A stretch of 64,000 nucleotides of DNA from DATCJA01 sp963814955 (lineage in GTDB: Bacteria; Acidobacteriota; Vicinamibacteria; Vicinamibacterales; UBA2999): positions 248,001-312,000 of the forward strand of contig CAWFEX010000006.1 of the NCBI GenBank assembly GCA_963814955.1, in the 5' to 3' direction. Under the pieces are notes generated by a model that saw nothing but the letters and a program-made list of their open reading frames with translations, was not told the DNA's origin and searched no databases. Shown in pieces: positions 37,112 to 45,241 of this stretch; within the stretch, counting starts at the first letter, position 1; each line of letters starts with the position of its first letter. Position numbers and translations under genes: made by a program.

Positions 37112-37167
37112 GTAACAAGTGCCTACTTGTCACTTACTTTCAAGTTTCAACTTTGCACTTTGCACTT
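37077..37167. repeat. Large inverted repeat shared by the ends of two converging genes
   Basis: Left arm 37077-37121 (CAAGTGCAAAGTTC...) and right arm 37124-37167 (...TTTGCACTTTGCACTTG) are reverse complements with roughly eight mismatches in 44 bases. It supplies the C-terminal residues and stop of the sulfurtransferase and of the opposite-strand gene. Built of CAAAGTG/CAAGTTT words. Confidence 0.9.
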
Positions 37168-37586
37168 GGGCCAACGTCAGCATGAGCCCTTCCTGATTCG
37201 GCGCCGCATACTGGCGATGATGTCGGATGCGCGAATAGGGAATTTCCACGAGCACGCTGGCCGCATCATTGAACTCGGGCTCCACCCGCACGTTCGCGTC
37301 TTCCGACGCCGCGGCTACCCGGCGGGCCGTATCGGAATCGCCGAATGCGATCACGAACGCCTCGCCGCCGGCGCGCTTGTGAATCTCGTAGCTGCGGTAA
37401 CGTTTGACCGCGAAGAGAGGAGCGTTAGGCAGCCCGGGCGAGTAACGTAAAGCCATAAACGCCATCAGGCAGCCGATCGACACCGGTGCCCTCTTCTCTC
37501 TCGGTAACGAGCCTTACGCCGTGCGCCGCCCGCAGCTGTTCCTGATCGGCCGTGTCGACAATAGTTGTGTACGAAACCCTGCTCAT
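37130..37586 (-). CDS. Unknown protein coupled to msrA, +1 frameshifted
   Basis: Not a family I recognise. ATG 37586 is 9 bases after the msrA stop with GAGGGA upstream, opening MSRVSYTTIVDTADQEQLRA. That frame runs into LPDG and the long open frame ALRYSPGLPNAPLFAVKRYRSYEIHKRAG continues one base on, so one base near 37450-37455 is extra. Rejoined length is about 151 residues, soluble. The C-terminal residues come from the hairpin repeat. Coupling to msrA suggests a role alongside methionine sulfoxide repair, but that is only context. Confidence 0.6.
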
Positions 37587-37595
37587 GACGATCCC

Positions 37596-38249
37596 TCAGG
37601 CAGTCAGACCGATGGGACAGCTGACACCGGTGCCACCGTGGCCGCAGTATCCTCCCGGATTCTTCGCCAGGTACTGCTGATGGTAATCCTCGGCATAGTA
37701 AAAAGGCGGCGCGTCCTCGATCTCGGTCGTGATACGACCGTAGCGCGCGGCAGTCAGCCGATCCTGATAAGCCGCGCGCGATGCTTCGGCCGTACGTTTC
37801 TGCTCCTCGGAGAACGTGTAAATCGCCGAACGGTATTGGGTGCCCACGTCGTTCCCCTGCCGCATGCCCTGCGTCGGGTCGTGGCCTTCCCAGAAAATCT
37901 TCAGCATCGAATCGTAGGACGTCTGCGCCGGGTCGAATACGACAAACACCACCTCGGTGTGCCCGGTCATGCCGGAGCAGACCTCCTTGTAGGTGGCGTT
38001 TGGAGTGTAGCCGCCGGCGTAGCCCACGGCGGTCGTATAGACGCCAGCCGCTTCCCAGAACATTTTTTCCGCGCCCCAGAAGCATCCCATCCCGAACATC
38101 GCGATCTCGTGACCGGCGGGGAATGGAGGTATCAATCGGTGACCGTTCACGAAATGCGTTTCGGGAACCTGCATCGCCTGGGATCGGCCCGGCAACGCGT
38201 CTTCCGGCCGCGGCAGGCGCAGCTTCATCGGAGTATTGAAAAGAGCCAT
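37596..38249 (-). CDS. msrA: Peptide methionine sulfoxide reductase A
   Basis: Repairs S-methionine sulfoxide. MFGMGCFWGAEK carries the catalytic cysteine. GYAGGYTPNATYKEVCSGMTGHTEVV and YRSAIYTFSEEQK are typical. A C-terminal CGHGG and SCPIG may be resolving cysteines. 217 residues from ATG 38249. Divergent from the pseudouridine synthase with a 10-base gap; no msrB nearby. Confidence 0.94.
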   Translation of the reverse strand: MALFNTPMKLRLPRPEDALPGRSQAMQVPETHFVNGHRLIPPFPAGHEIAMFGMGCFWGAEKMFWEAAGVYTTAVGYAGGYTPNATYKEVCSGMTGHTEVVFVVFDPAQTSYDSMLKIFWEGHDPTQGMRQGNDVGTQYRSAIYTFSEEQKRTAEASRAAYQDRLTAARYGRITTEIEDAPPFYYAEDYHQQYLAKNPGGYCGHGGTGVSCPIGLTA

Positions 38250-38259
38250 CGTATACAAG

Positions 38260-39019
38260 ATGCCTGAAAACGACCGGCCGATTCAATCCGAGAAGGATCG
38301 CGCCGAGGTTCGGCGCCGCCCGCCCCCTCAACCCGAACCTCTGGTTCTGGCTCTTCTTTATGAAGACGACTACCTGATTGCGATCGATAAACCATCCGGC
38401 ATGGTCGTCCACCCGACCTACAGGAATTGGTCCGGGACACTCCTCAATGGACTGTTGTGGCACCTTCGAGGTCGAACACGGGCAGCGCCGCGCATCGTCA
38501 CGCGGCTCGACAAGGGAACATCGGGCCTGGTGCTGGTTGCGCTGACGTCCGAGATCCACGCGCAGATCCAACGCGACAGCGCGAGGCGCCTCGTCAAGAA
38601 GGAATATCTCGCAATTGTGGATGGCACACCGGAGCCACCTCGCGGTTCCATCGCGCTGCCGCTGGCCCGCAGCGCCATCGATCGTCGCCGCGTCGTGGTT
38701 GACCCAGTCAGGTCAGGAAAGCCGCACCGATTACGAGGTCCTCAGCAGCTCGAACGGCCGATCCGTCGTGCGGTGCGGCCTGGTGACCGGCCGCACCCAT
38801 CAGATTCGCGTGCACCTGGCGGCGCGTGGATGGCCGGTGCTCGGCGATGTCGTTTACGGTGCCGCTCACGAAGTTATGTCGCGCCCGGCACTGCACGCGT
38901 GGCAATTGACGATGATGCATCCTGTCACGCGACAGGTTCTCGAACTGACCGCGCCGCCACCCGCTGATCTGTCCAGCGTTTTTCCGAGCGACCTGGACCT
39001 CTCTAGAACTGGTTCATGA
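38260..39019 (+). CDS. RluA-family pseudouridine synthase, +1 frameshifted
   Basis: Isomerises uridine in rRNA or tRNA. YEDDYLIAIDKPSGMVVHP, then RLDKGTSGLVLVAL with the catalytic aspartate. Frame 1 is good to RRRVVVD. SGQESRTDYEVLSSSNGRSVVRCGLVTGRTHQIRVHLA continues one base on, so one base, most likely in CCC 38702-38704, is extra. Rejoined length is about 252 residues, normal for an RluA-type enzyme without an S4 domain. The target uridine cannot be assigned. Confidence 0.85.
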
Positions 39020-39023
39020 TTCA

Positions 39024-39078
39024 CGTAAGGCGCGGCTTGACGCCGGGCCAGGCGGGCCGTGAAGCCGCGCGCCCTACG
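39024..39078. repeat. REP pair (GTAGGGCG family) between converging genes
   Basis: Two inverted REP-type units, CGTAAGGCGCGGCTTGACG and the GGCCGTGAAGCCGCGCGCCCTACG half, form a palindrome between the RluA-like gene and the converging permease gene. The CCCTACG/CGTA(G/A)GG ends match those flanking the RAYT gene at 50456-51017. Confidence 0.8.
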
Positions 39079-39099
39079 GTTGTACAGCCGGTTCTGGTT

Positions 39100-39984
39100 C
39101 TACGCGGCCGACTCCCGCGGCGTGACAACCGCACGGTGCCGATCGCGCACCAACAAGGGCCGCACCCATGGCCGCATTGCTGCCATGAGCGCCAGGACAA
39201 TGCCAAAGGTGCACACAATGGTAGCGCCTGTTGGCAGGTCCAGCCTGAGGGAAAGGTACACCCCGAGCGCCGAGACGACGGTCCCCATGGTCCAACCGAC
39301 GGCGAGCCGCCTCCCGATGGTGTCGGCGTAGAGCATCGCCGCCACCGACGGAACGATGAGGTAGCAGAAAACGAGCAGGACGCCCGCAATCGCCACCGAG
39401 GACGTCACGACGAACCCGAAGGACGCATAAAAGAGAAAGTCCCAGAACCGCACGGCCATACCGCTCTGATTCGCTCGCTCCGGATTGAGTGAAATGGCGA
39501 GGAATTGATTGCGGAAAAAATAATGAAAGAGGCCAATCGCCCCGTAGAGCGCGGCTGTCTCCCCAACTTCCTGCCACGAGACCGCAAGGATATTGCCGAC
39601 GAGCATGTCCTTCAGGTGCTCGCTCTCCGATGTCGCCTTGCTCATGGCAAGCATCGTCGCCGCGGACGCCACGGCGTAGCAGATTCCAATCACTGCCTCC
39701 TGCGGGATGCGCGCGCGATGTCCACGGATCGTCGAAAACACGAGCGCGCCGATGAAAGTGAACCCAAGGCTGATCCAGTAGACAGCGGGAGCATGCGCGT
39801 CGCCGCCTGTCACCGGAAGCAGCAGCGCGATTGCCGCGCCAAGCGCGGCAATCTGCGCCAGCGACAGGTCGACGAAGATGACGCCACGCTCGACGACATG
39901 TACACCGAGGTAAGCGTGAATGCCGGTCAGGATCAGGCTCGCGACAAATGGCGCCGCCAGGAACGTCAGCGTTGCGGAATCCAT
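39100..39984 (-). CDS. Metal ABC transporter permease (ZnuB/MntB type)
   Basis: 294-residue inner-membrane permease of the ABC-3 family with about eight helices. It opens LTFLAAPFVASLILTGIHAYLGVHVVERGVIFVDLSLAQIAALG; the EAA-like loop is around LLVFCYLIVPSVAAMLYAD. It follows the binding protein by 7 bases. No ATPase gene is adjacent, so the transporter as seen here is incomplete. Confidence 0.9.
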   Translation of the reverse strand: MDSATLTFLAAPFVASLILTGIHAYLGVHVVERGVIFVDLSLAQIAALGAAIALLLPVTGGDAHAPAVYWISLGFTFIGALVFSTIRGHRARIPQEAVIGICYAVASAATMLAMSKATSESEHLKDMLVGNILAVSWQEVGETAALYGAIGLFHYFFRNQFLAISLNPERANQSGMAVRFWDFLFYASFGFVVTSSVAIAGVLLVFCYLIVPSVAAMLYADTIGRRLAVGWTMGTVVSALGVYLSLRLDLPTGATIVCTFGIVLALMAAMRPWVRPLLVRDRHRAVVTPRESAA

Positions 39985-39991
39985 ACCTCAC

Positions 39992-40939
39992 CTATTGTGT
40001 TTGCGGCGCGACGCCAATCTTGCGCAACGCGGTTATCAGCAGGTTGATGTCGTAGTCGAACAGCTTGAAGTAATCGGGCACGTCCTTGACGCCGCCGACC
40101 GACGGCGGCATCACGAGCACTTCCGCACCGGTAGCCCTTCCGACCGAGTTTGGCGTCCTGAGATCGAAGTAGGGCTCCACGAGCACGAGCTTCACGTTCT
40201 GCCGCTTCATCTCCATGATCAGGTCGAGCGTGTGCTGCGGTGAGGGCGGTATTCCGGGACGCGGTTCCACGTACCCGATGACATCGAGGCCGAAACGCTC
40301 GGCGAAGTTCGAAAACGATCGGTGGTATGTGACGACTTTGACGCCCTTGTAGGGCGCCATCGACATGAGCCACCGCTTCTCCGCCGCGTCGATGCGTCCG
40401 TTGAAATCCTTCAGGCGCTGTTCGAAAAACGCTCGATCATTCGGGCGGAGCTGCGCGAGCTTCTCGAAAATCGCCTGCGCGACGACCTTGCCGTTCTCCG
40501 GGTCCAGCCAGTAATGCGGGTTCCCAAGCGGATGGACGTCGCCCATCGCGCGGGTGATCTGTCCCTGTGGGATGTCGAGAATCCGCGCACGCAGCGAGGC
40601 ATCGAGATAGCCGTTGGCACCGACTTGAATCTTCGAATTCCGGCTCTGCTGAATGAGCGGTGGCAACCAGCCGATCTCGAGATCCCGCCCGACGACGACG
40701 AGCAGATCGGCCCGCTGAAGCCTGAGGATGAAGCTCGGTTTTGCTTCGACGAAATGAGGATCCTGATACCCGCGGGCGATCGCTTCCACGTCGATTCGAT
40801 CGCCGCCCACCTCTCTTGCGATCGACGCCAGATCCTCGGTGGTCGCGATGACGTTCAGTCGCCCCTGGGCCGCAGCCGGCACGATGGCCAGAAGGATGGT
40901 CGCCGCCACTGCCACGCCGTGAAACCTTGTGAAGTACAT
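39992..40939 (-). CDS. Metal-binding periplasmic protein (ZnuA-like)
   Basis: Cluster A-1 solute-binding protein for zinc or manganese, 315 residues, signal VAVAATILLAIVPAAAQG. Metal ligands are visible as the histidine in YQDPHFVEAKPS, the histidine in NPHYWLDPEN and later VTYHRSFSNF. The short linker lacks a His-rich loop, so metal identity is open. It is coupled to the permease. Confidence 0.9.
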   Translation of the reverse strand: MYFTRFHGVAVAATILLAIVPAAAQGRLNVIATTEDLASIAREVGGDRIDVEAIARGYQDPHFVEAKPSFILRLQRADLLVVVGRDLEIGWLPPLIQQSRNSKIQVGANGYLDASLRARILDIPQGQITRAMGDVHPLGNPHYWLDPENGKVVAQAIFEKLAQLRPNDRAFFEQRLKDFNGRIDAAEKRWLMSMAPYKGVKVVTYHRSFSNFAERFGLDVIGYVEPRPGIPPSPQHTLDLIMEMKRQNVKLVLVEPYFDLRTPNSVGRATGAEVLVMPPSVGGVKDVPDYFKLFDYDINLLITALRKIGVAPQTQ

Positions 40940-40955
40940 GCTTGCCTCCCGCGCC

Positions 40956-42275
40956 TCAGAACGGATGTGCGCCGTGAGCGCCTATCGAGAACAGGAACTG
41001 AAACAGCAGCTCGTGGGCCGTCGCCGCCTCCGCATATCTGATACGACGATACTGCCCCCGGATCTGGCTGAACTCGCTCGGCCAGTAGGTCAGCGTGAGT
41101 GCCTGCCCGGTGTCTCGCAGGCTGGCGTCGTCGGCACGATCGGATCGGTCGAAGCGGACGCCGGCAAACCAGCGGCGCGCAAACTGGTAGTCGCCGGACG
41201 CGTAATACCCGACGCTCCGCTGGGGACCGCGAAATTGGTCGCGACGGCTCCAGATCACCTCGGAGCGGCCGAGGAACGAGCGGTAGATGGCGCGCTGAAG
41301 CGGGCGCCAGCGCACGGTGGCATCGATGCCCCACAAATCGGTCACGAACCGTCCGACATCCACGTCATCGACAACGCCGGCATCATTGTGGCCGCGCGCG
41401 TACGAGCCTCCAAAATCAATATTCGCATTCTCCGTGACGTCGTAATAACCACGGATGTGGCCGGAGTACGCGAGGTCTCCCCGCTTGCTCGAACTGAAGA
41501 GCTCAGAGGTGCCCCGGTACACTTCGCCGGTCGCCTCGAGAAAGATCCACGGATTGGGAATCAGCCGTGCCACCGAGATTCCTGCGTCACTGATGCCTTC
41601 CTCGCCGCCGACCAGGTTGTTGGTCACCAGCGGCCGGTCCGTCCATGGAAGCAGGTGATTGTGCAGCGTGTTGACCTTGCCGAATGCTGCGCGTGTCTTT
41701 CCCACCTTCACCAGGAGCCCGCCCGGCACGGTCGGAAACGTGATGAAGCCTTCTTCGACCTCGACGCCTTCCTGACCGAACGCGACGAAGAAATCGGCGC
41801 GGGCGTACGGGTCGACGATCGCCTGGAACGACGTCTCCGCTTCGTGCAGTTCGAGTGCTGGCGAGGGATTCACTTCGTTATGGCCGGCCGCTCCGAGAAA
41901 ATCGCCGATGACGGCGATGTCGGGATTGAAGATCTTCGATGCGGCACTCGCCGCTCCGTAGATTGGGAGCGACCCGGTGGGACCGCCTGCTCCGGCTGCG
42001 CCCGGAGGCACTTCCGCAGCAGGCACAGGCGTTTGATCGGGGCCCGGCGGCGCACCTGGGACCGCTGGCGGCGCGCCGAGGCGCGCCTCCAGTGCAGCGA
42101 TCCGATCGTCGTACCGCTTCTGGATATCCGCGAGCTCCTTGCGCAGCTGATCGATCTCCTGCCGCACCGTCTCCACATCAGGCGTCTGCGCCAATGCACG
42201 CGAGGGGCTGCAGCATAGGAGGACGACCACAAGACTCGAACATGCGAAGCGACAGATGCGCAAGGGCTCCTCCAC
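40956..42275 (-). CDS. Outer-membrane porin-like protein of the metal uptake operon
   Basis: 439 residues. Signal peptide, then a coiled-coil segment (VETVRQEIDQLRKELADIQKRYDDRIAALEARL, about 34-66), a Pro/Gly-rich linker and a long amphipathic beta region to the final strand ending GAHPF, as in porins. HNEVNPSPALELHEAE is an early motif. 16 bases upstream of znuA. Likely admits metal or metal complexes, or acts with the TonB receptor; inferred from context. Confidence 0.7.
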   Translation of the reverse strand: MEEPLRICRFACSSLVVVLLCCSPSRALAQTPDVETVRQEIDQLRKELADIQKRYDDRIAALEARLGAPPAVPGAPPGPDQTPVPAAEVPPGAAGAGGPTGSLPIYGAASAASKIFNPDIAVIGDFLGAAGHNEVNPSPALELHEAETSFQAIVDPYARADFFVAFGQEGVEVEEGFITFPTVPGGLLVKVGKTRAAFGKVNTLHNHLLPWTDRPLVTNNLVGGEEGISDAGISVARLIPNPWIFLEATGEVYRGTSELFSSSKRGDLAYSGHIRGYYDVTENANIDFGGSYARGHNDAGVVDDVDVGRFVTDLWGIDATVRWRPLQRAIYRSFLGRSEVIWSRRDQFRGPQRSVGYYASGDYQFARRWFAGVRFDRSDRADDASLRDTGQALTLTYWPSEFSQIRGQYRRIRYAEAATAHELLFQFLFSIGAHGAHPF

Positions 42276-42296
42276 TCAGGAATCCCGACGTGAAAA

Positions 42297-44537
42297 TCAG
42301 AACCTGATGTTGTACAGAACCTTGAAGTTGCGGCCCATCTCCGGCGCCAGCTCCTTGATGAGCGACAGGTGGTTCCGGTACAGCTCGTTGGTGGCATTGT
42401 CCAGACGCGCCGTGATCGTGTGCACCGCCCGGCCCGTCTGCACCGAATAGGCCGCAAACAGCTTGAGCAGCTGATATCCGTCCGTCTCGGCTTCCTCTGC
42501 AAAGACGCGATCCTGTTTCGCGGCCACGACAACGTTCCCGCCCGCCTGAAATGCGTTGTATTGGTAGCGGAGACCGAACTGCGTACGGAGCGGCGGCATG
42601 CGAGGCAGCGGATCGTTGGTGTCTTTGAGCGTTCCGCGCACGTAGTCGAGGCCGAACTCCGCAAACAGGTTCGACGTCAGACCGAAATCGCCGTGCCCTT
42701 CGAAACCCTGCAAAACACTGTCGGCGGCGATGTTCTCGATGATCGGGAATTCCCCGGCTTCCTCAATGTCGAGCTCGCGGCCTGCGAACCTGCCCTCAAG
42801 CTTTTCGAGGCGATCTTCGAGGTCTTCCACGCTCAATGGGCTGCGGAAGACGAAGTCCTGAATGTCATTTCGGAAATACGTAATCTCCCCCGATGCACGA
42901 GAGTGCCGCCAGCGCATCGACAGATCGAATCCGACCGCGTGCTCAGGCTCAAGATCCGGGTTGCCGATTTCGAAAGCAAAGTTGCCCGGATGGGGCCCGA
43001 AGTAGAAGAGCTCCTCGAGCGCGGGGTTGCGGGCGGCGCGCGCCAGGCTCATGGCAAAAGTGAGGCGTTCGTTGGCTGCCGGGGGGGTAAACAAGAGCCC
43101 TACCGACCCCGAGCCGCTGGTGAACGACCGCTCGTCCTCGCCGACGGGTAAGTACCGCGTCCGATCGAGCCGTCCGCCGAACTGGAGTGTGAAGTGGGGC
43201 CACGTTATCTCTTCGAACAGAAACGCCGCGAGACCCCGTTGATCGACATCCGGCGACAACGCCTCTGCACCGCTCGCGCCAAACGCCCGATTGAGGAACC
43301 AGCCGCCGAACGATCCCTTCAAGCGTCCGATGGCACGGTGGCCGGCCATCAGCTCGATTTCTTCCGTGTTGTTCTTGAACGACGTCCCGACATCGTCCCC
43401 TTCAAGCTCATCGTGCTTGTAGCGGCGCACCGACAGCGTGGCCCGGTATGAATCGAACGCACCGGCCATCCCCTGCCCGCCTGCGCGCACTCCTAGCGAA
43501 TGACGCCGCGGCGTGAGCTGAATCTCACCACCCTCGACGATCGGAACGCCGTACTTCGTGTCGTCATATCCGTAACTGCCGCCGAAGTAGTTGTTGTCCC
43601 CGGTCCAGGAGAGTCCCACATTGCCGAAGCCGTTGCGCGACTGTGAATTCTCGAGCGGTCCTTCAGGCGTCTCGACATCACCCGACCGACGGCCTCCGCC
43701 ACCAGCGTGCAGAACAAAACGGCCGTCGCCAGCGCGGATGTCTGCTGCGGCCGCGGCTTCCTTGGCAGCGGTTCCCACGTCGAATGTCACGTTTCCTGAT
43801 GAACCTTCCAGCGGCCGCGTGGGGATGTCCTCCGTGATGACATTCACGAGGCCGCCAATCGCGTTGGTCCCATACAGGAGTGTGGCCGGCCCGCGCACCA
43901 CATCGATGCGCGTAGCCGCCGCCGGGTTTATCGTGACGCCATGGTCACCCGACTGACTGGACAGATCCCCCAGGCGCTGTCCGTCTTGCAGGATCTGCAC
44001 GCGGTCGCCGTCGAGCCCCCTAATGACGGGCCGCGACGGCGCCGGCCCGAAGCTGCGCGACGCCACGCCAGGCTGGTTTTCCAGTGTCGCTCCCAGCGAC
44101 ATCTCGAGCTGCTTGGTCAGCTCCTGACCCGAAAGAACCGCCGTCGGCTGATAGACCTCGAAGCTGCTCCGCGCATCGCCAGTGACCGTCGTCTGTTCCT
44201 GGAAGTGCAGCTCCGGATCGACGGCGAAATCACCGAGGTTGAGTTCCGTTGTGGACACCGCCACCTCCATCGGACGCGTCGAATAGCCCTGCGCATGGAC
44301 TGACACGTGGTACGTGCCGGGCGGAACGTCGGAAAGCGTAAACGTGCCATCGGGGCCCGACGTCGTGGTCCGGCGCAGCTCGTCGAGCTGAACAACGGCG
44401 TTCGGAATCGGGTCGCCTGACAGCGAATTAACTAGCCGCCCGGAAATGTTGGTTCGGGCCTGCGCCAGCACGGTGGACGGCAACGCCGTCACACAAATGA
44501 TCAGGACAATGTTTTTCCAGGAAATGCGTGGATACAT
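42297..44537 (-). CDS. TonB-dependent receptor, probably for zinc
   Basis: 746 residues from ATG 44537, with GGAG upstream and a signal peptide (WKNIVLIICVTALPSTVLAQA). N-terminal carboxypeptidase-regulatory domain (ISGRLVNSLSGDPIPNAVVQL), plug with PVIRGLDGDRVQILQDGQR and IDVVRGPATLLYG, and a barrel ending in GRNFKVLYNIRF. Context with znuA/znuB points to a ZnuD-like zinc receptor. The open frame extends upstream to 45095 through a separate small gene, which is not part of this protein. Confidence 0.87.
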   Translation of the reverse strand: MYPRISWKNIVLIICVTALPSTVLAQARTNISGRLVNSLSGDPIPNAVVQLDELRRTTTSGPDGTFTLSDVPPGTYHVSVHAQGYSTRPMEVAVSTTELNLGDFAVDPELHFQEQTTVTGDARSSFEVYQPTAVLSGQELTKQLEMSLGATLENQPGVASRSFGPAPSRPVIRGLDGDRVQILQDGQRLGDLSSQSGDHGVTINPAAATRIDVVRGPATLLYGTNAIGGLVNVITEDIPTRPLEGSSGNVTFDVGTAAKEAAAAADIRAGDGRFVLHAGGGGRRSGDVETPEGPLENSQSRNGFGNVGLSWTGDNNYFGGSYGYDDTKYGVPIVEGGEIQLTPRRHSLGVRAGGQGMAGAFDSYRATLSVRRYKHDELEGDDVGTSFKNNTEEIELMAGHRAIGRLKGSFGGWFLNRAFGASGAEALSPDVDQRGLAAFLFEEITWPHFTLQFGGRLDRTRYLPVGEDERSFTSGSGSVGLLFTPPAANERLTFAMSLARAARNPALEELFYFGPHPGNFAFEIGNPDLEPEHAVGFDLSMRWRHSRASGEITYFRNDIQDFVFRSPLSVEDLEDRLEKLEGRFAGRELDIEEAGEFPIIENIAADSVLQGFEGHGDFGLTSNLFAEFGLDYVRGTLKDTNDPLPRMPPLRTQFGLRYQYNAFQAGGNVVVAAKQDRVFAEEAETDGYQLLKLFAAYSVQTGRAVHTITARLDNATNELYRNHLSLIKELAPEMGRNFKVLYNIRF

Positions 44538-44575
44538 GACGATCTCCGAAATAACCTGTTTATGAATGCATTTAA

Positions 44576-44703
44576 GGCGAGCCGCCATCCTCGACGTAAC
44601 GCGGGATGGCCTTGTGCCGCTTTGGCACTGCCTCGGGGGCAACCCTGACCTGTCGAAGGGTCGAGGGTTACAGGCTCGCCGCGCGACCCTATGAAGGTCG
44701 CGC
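44576..44703 (-). other. Structured leader: four-way junction plus hairpin ahead of the TonB receptor gene
   Basis: Closing stem GGCGAGCC (44576-44583) with GGCTCGCC (44673-44680). Inside are GCCATCC/GGATGGC (44584-44590, 44604-44610), GTGCC/GGCAC (44614-44618, 44624-44628) and AACCCT-GACC with GGTC-G-AGGGTT (44641-44650, 44659-44669). Outside is GCGCGACC/GGTCGCGC (44681-44688, 44696-44703). All perfect or nearly so. Either a repeat-derived element or a structured 5' leader RNA controlling the uptake operon. Confidence 0.6.
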
Positions 44704-44716
44704 TGCACACATGAAA

Positions 44717-45095
44717 TTACGCAGTGATCGGAGACGTCGGGAGGCGAACGAAGCGGGGGCTGCGCAACGGGAGCGCGCCCTGAAAAGGTGACTACATCGA
44801 CGCTGATGGAAGCGGCCGCGCGTGTGGCCGGGCCGGACACGACGCGCGATTCAGCGTTCGGCCGGAACGCGCGGACCCAGTGGCACACCAGACAGTGCAG
44901 CGGATGGTTGTCCTCGTCGACCGGCGTCGCGCCGACACGATGGGCGGACGGGTTGTGCTCAGCGGCGATGGCGCGGCATGCGGCATCGTGACAATCATCC
45001 TCATGCGGGACGACCGCTGCGCCGCTGACGACGGCCATCGACAGCATCGCGGTGACCGCGATACTCGACGCCTTCGCACGAAACCAGTGCAACAT
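44717..45095 (-). CDS. Small secreted Cys/His protein at the head of the metal uptake operon
   Basis: Opens MLHWFRAKASSIAVTAMLSMAVVSGAAVV, a signal-type segment. Then come clustered potential metal ligands: HEDDCHDAACRAIAAEH, and DNHPLHCLVCHWVR (HxxHCxxCH). The frame stays open into the downstream receptor, so the stop is uncertain. A one-base shift, as in seven other genes here, would end it at TAA 44719-44717. Resembles short DUF2946-like periplasmic proteins seen with metal-transport genes; probably a metal chaperone, inferred. Confidence 0.6.
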
Positions 45096-45130
45096 CTGTC
45101 AAATACAGCCTAGTGACCGCCTAGACCCCT

Positions 45131-45228
45131 GTCAAGTCACAAGGGCACAAGTCACTAGGCACAAGTCACAAACCCCCGCCCACAACCCCTCCTCCGTTGT
45201 GACTTGTGACTTGTGCTCGTGCCTTGTA
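45131..45228. repeat. CACAAGT-word inverted repeat
   Basis: CACAAG/CACAAGT words on the left (45131-45171) face TTGTGAC/TTGTGCT words on the right (45197-45228), a long imperfect hairpin between the divergent metal operon and phoD. Same family as 15741-15828. Confidence 0.85.
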
Positions 45229-45241
45229 CGATTTTCACATC

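Noticed and set aside
37465..38571. Leftward open frame of 368 codons across msrA
   Set aside because: Another frame of msrA and antisense of rluA; the msrA frame has the GCFWG active site.
44576..44703. Four-way junction as a tRNA or a NiCo (czcD) riboswitch
   Set aside because: Arm lengths and loops do not fit a tRNA, there is no anticodon arm, and the purine-rich linkers of NiCo riboswitches are absent.
42297..45095. Single 932-residue TonB receptor starting at 45095
   Set aside because: A proper signal peptide and Shine-Dalgarno occur at 44537, and the upstream part has its own signal peptide and Cys/His motif.
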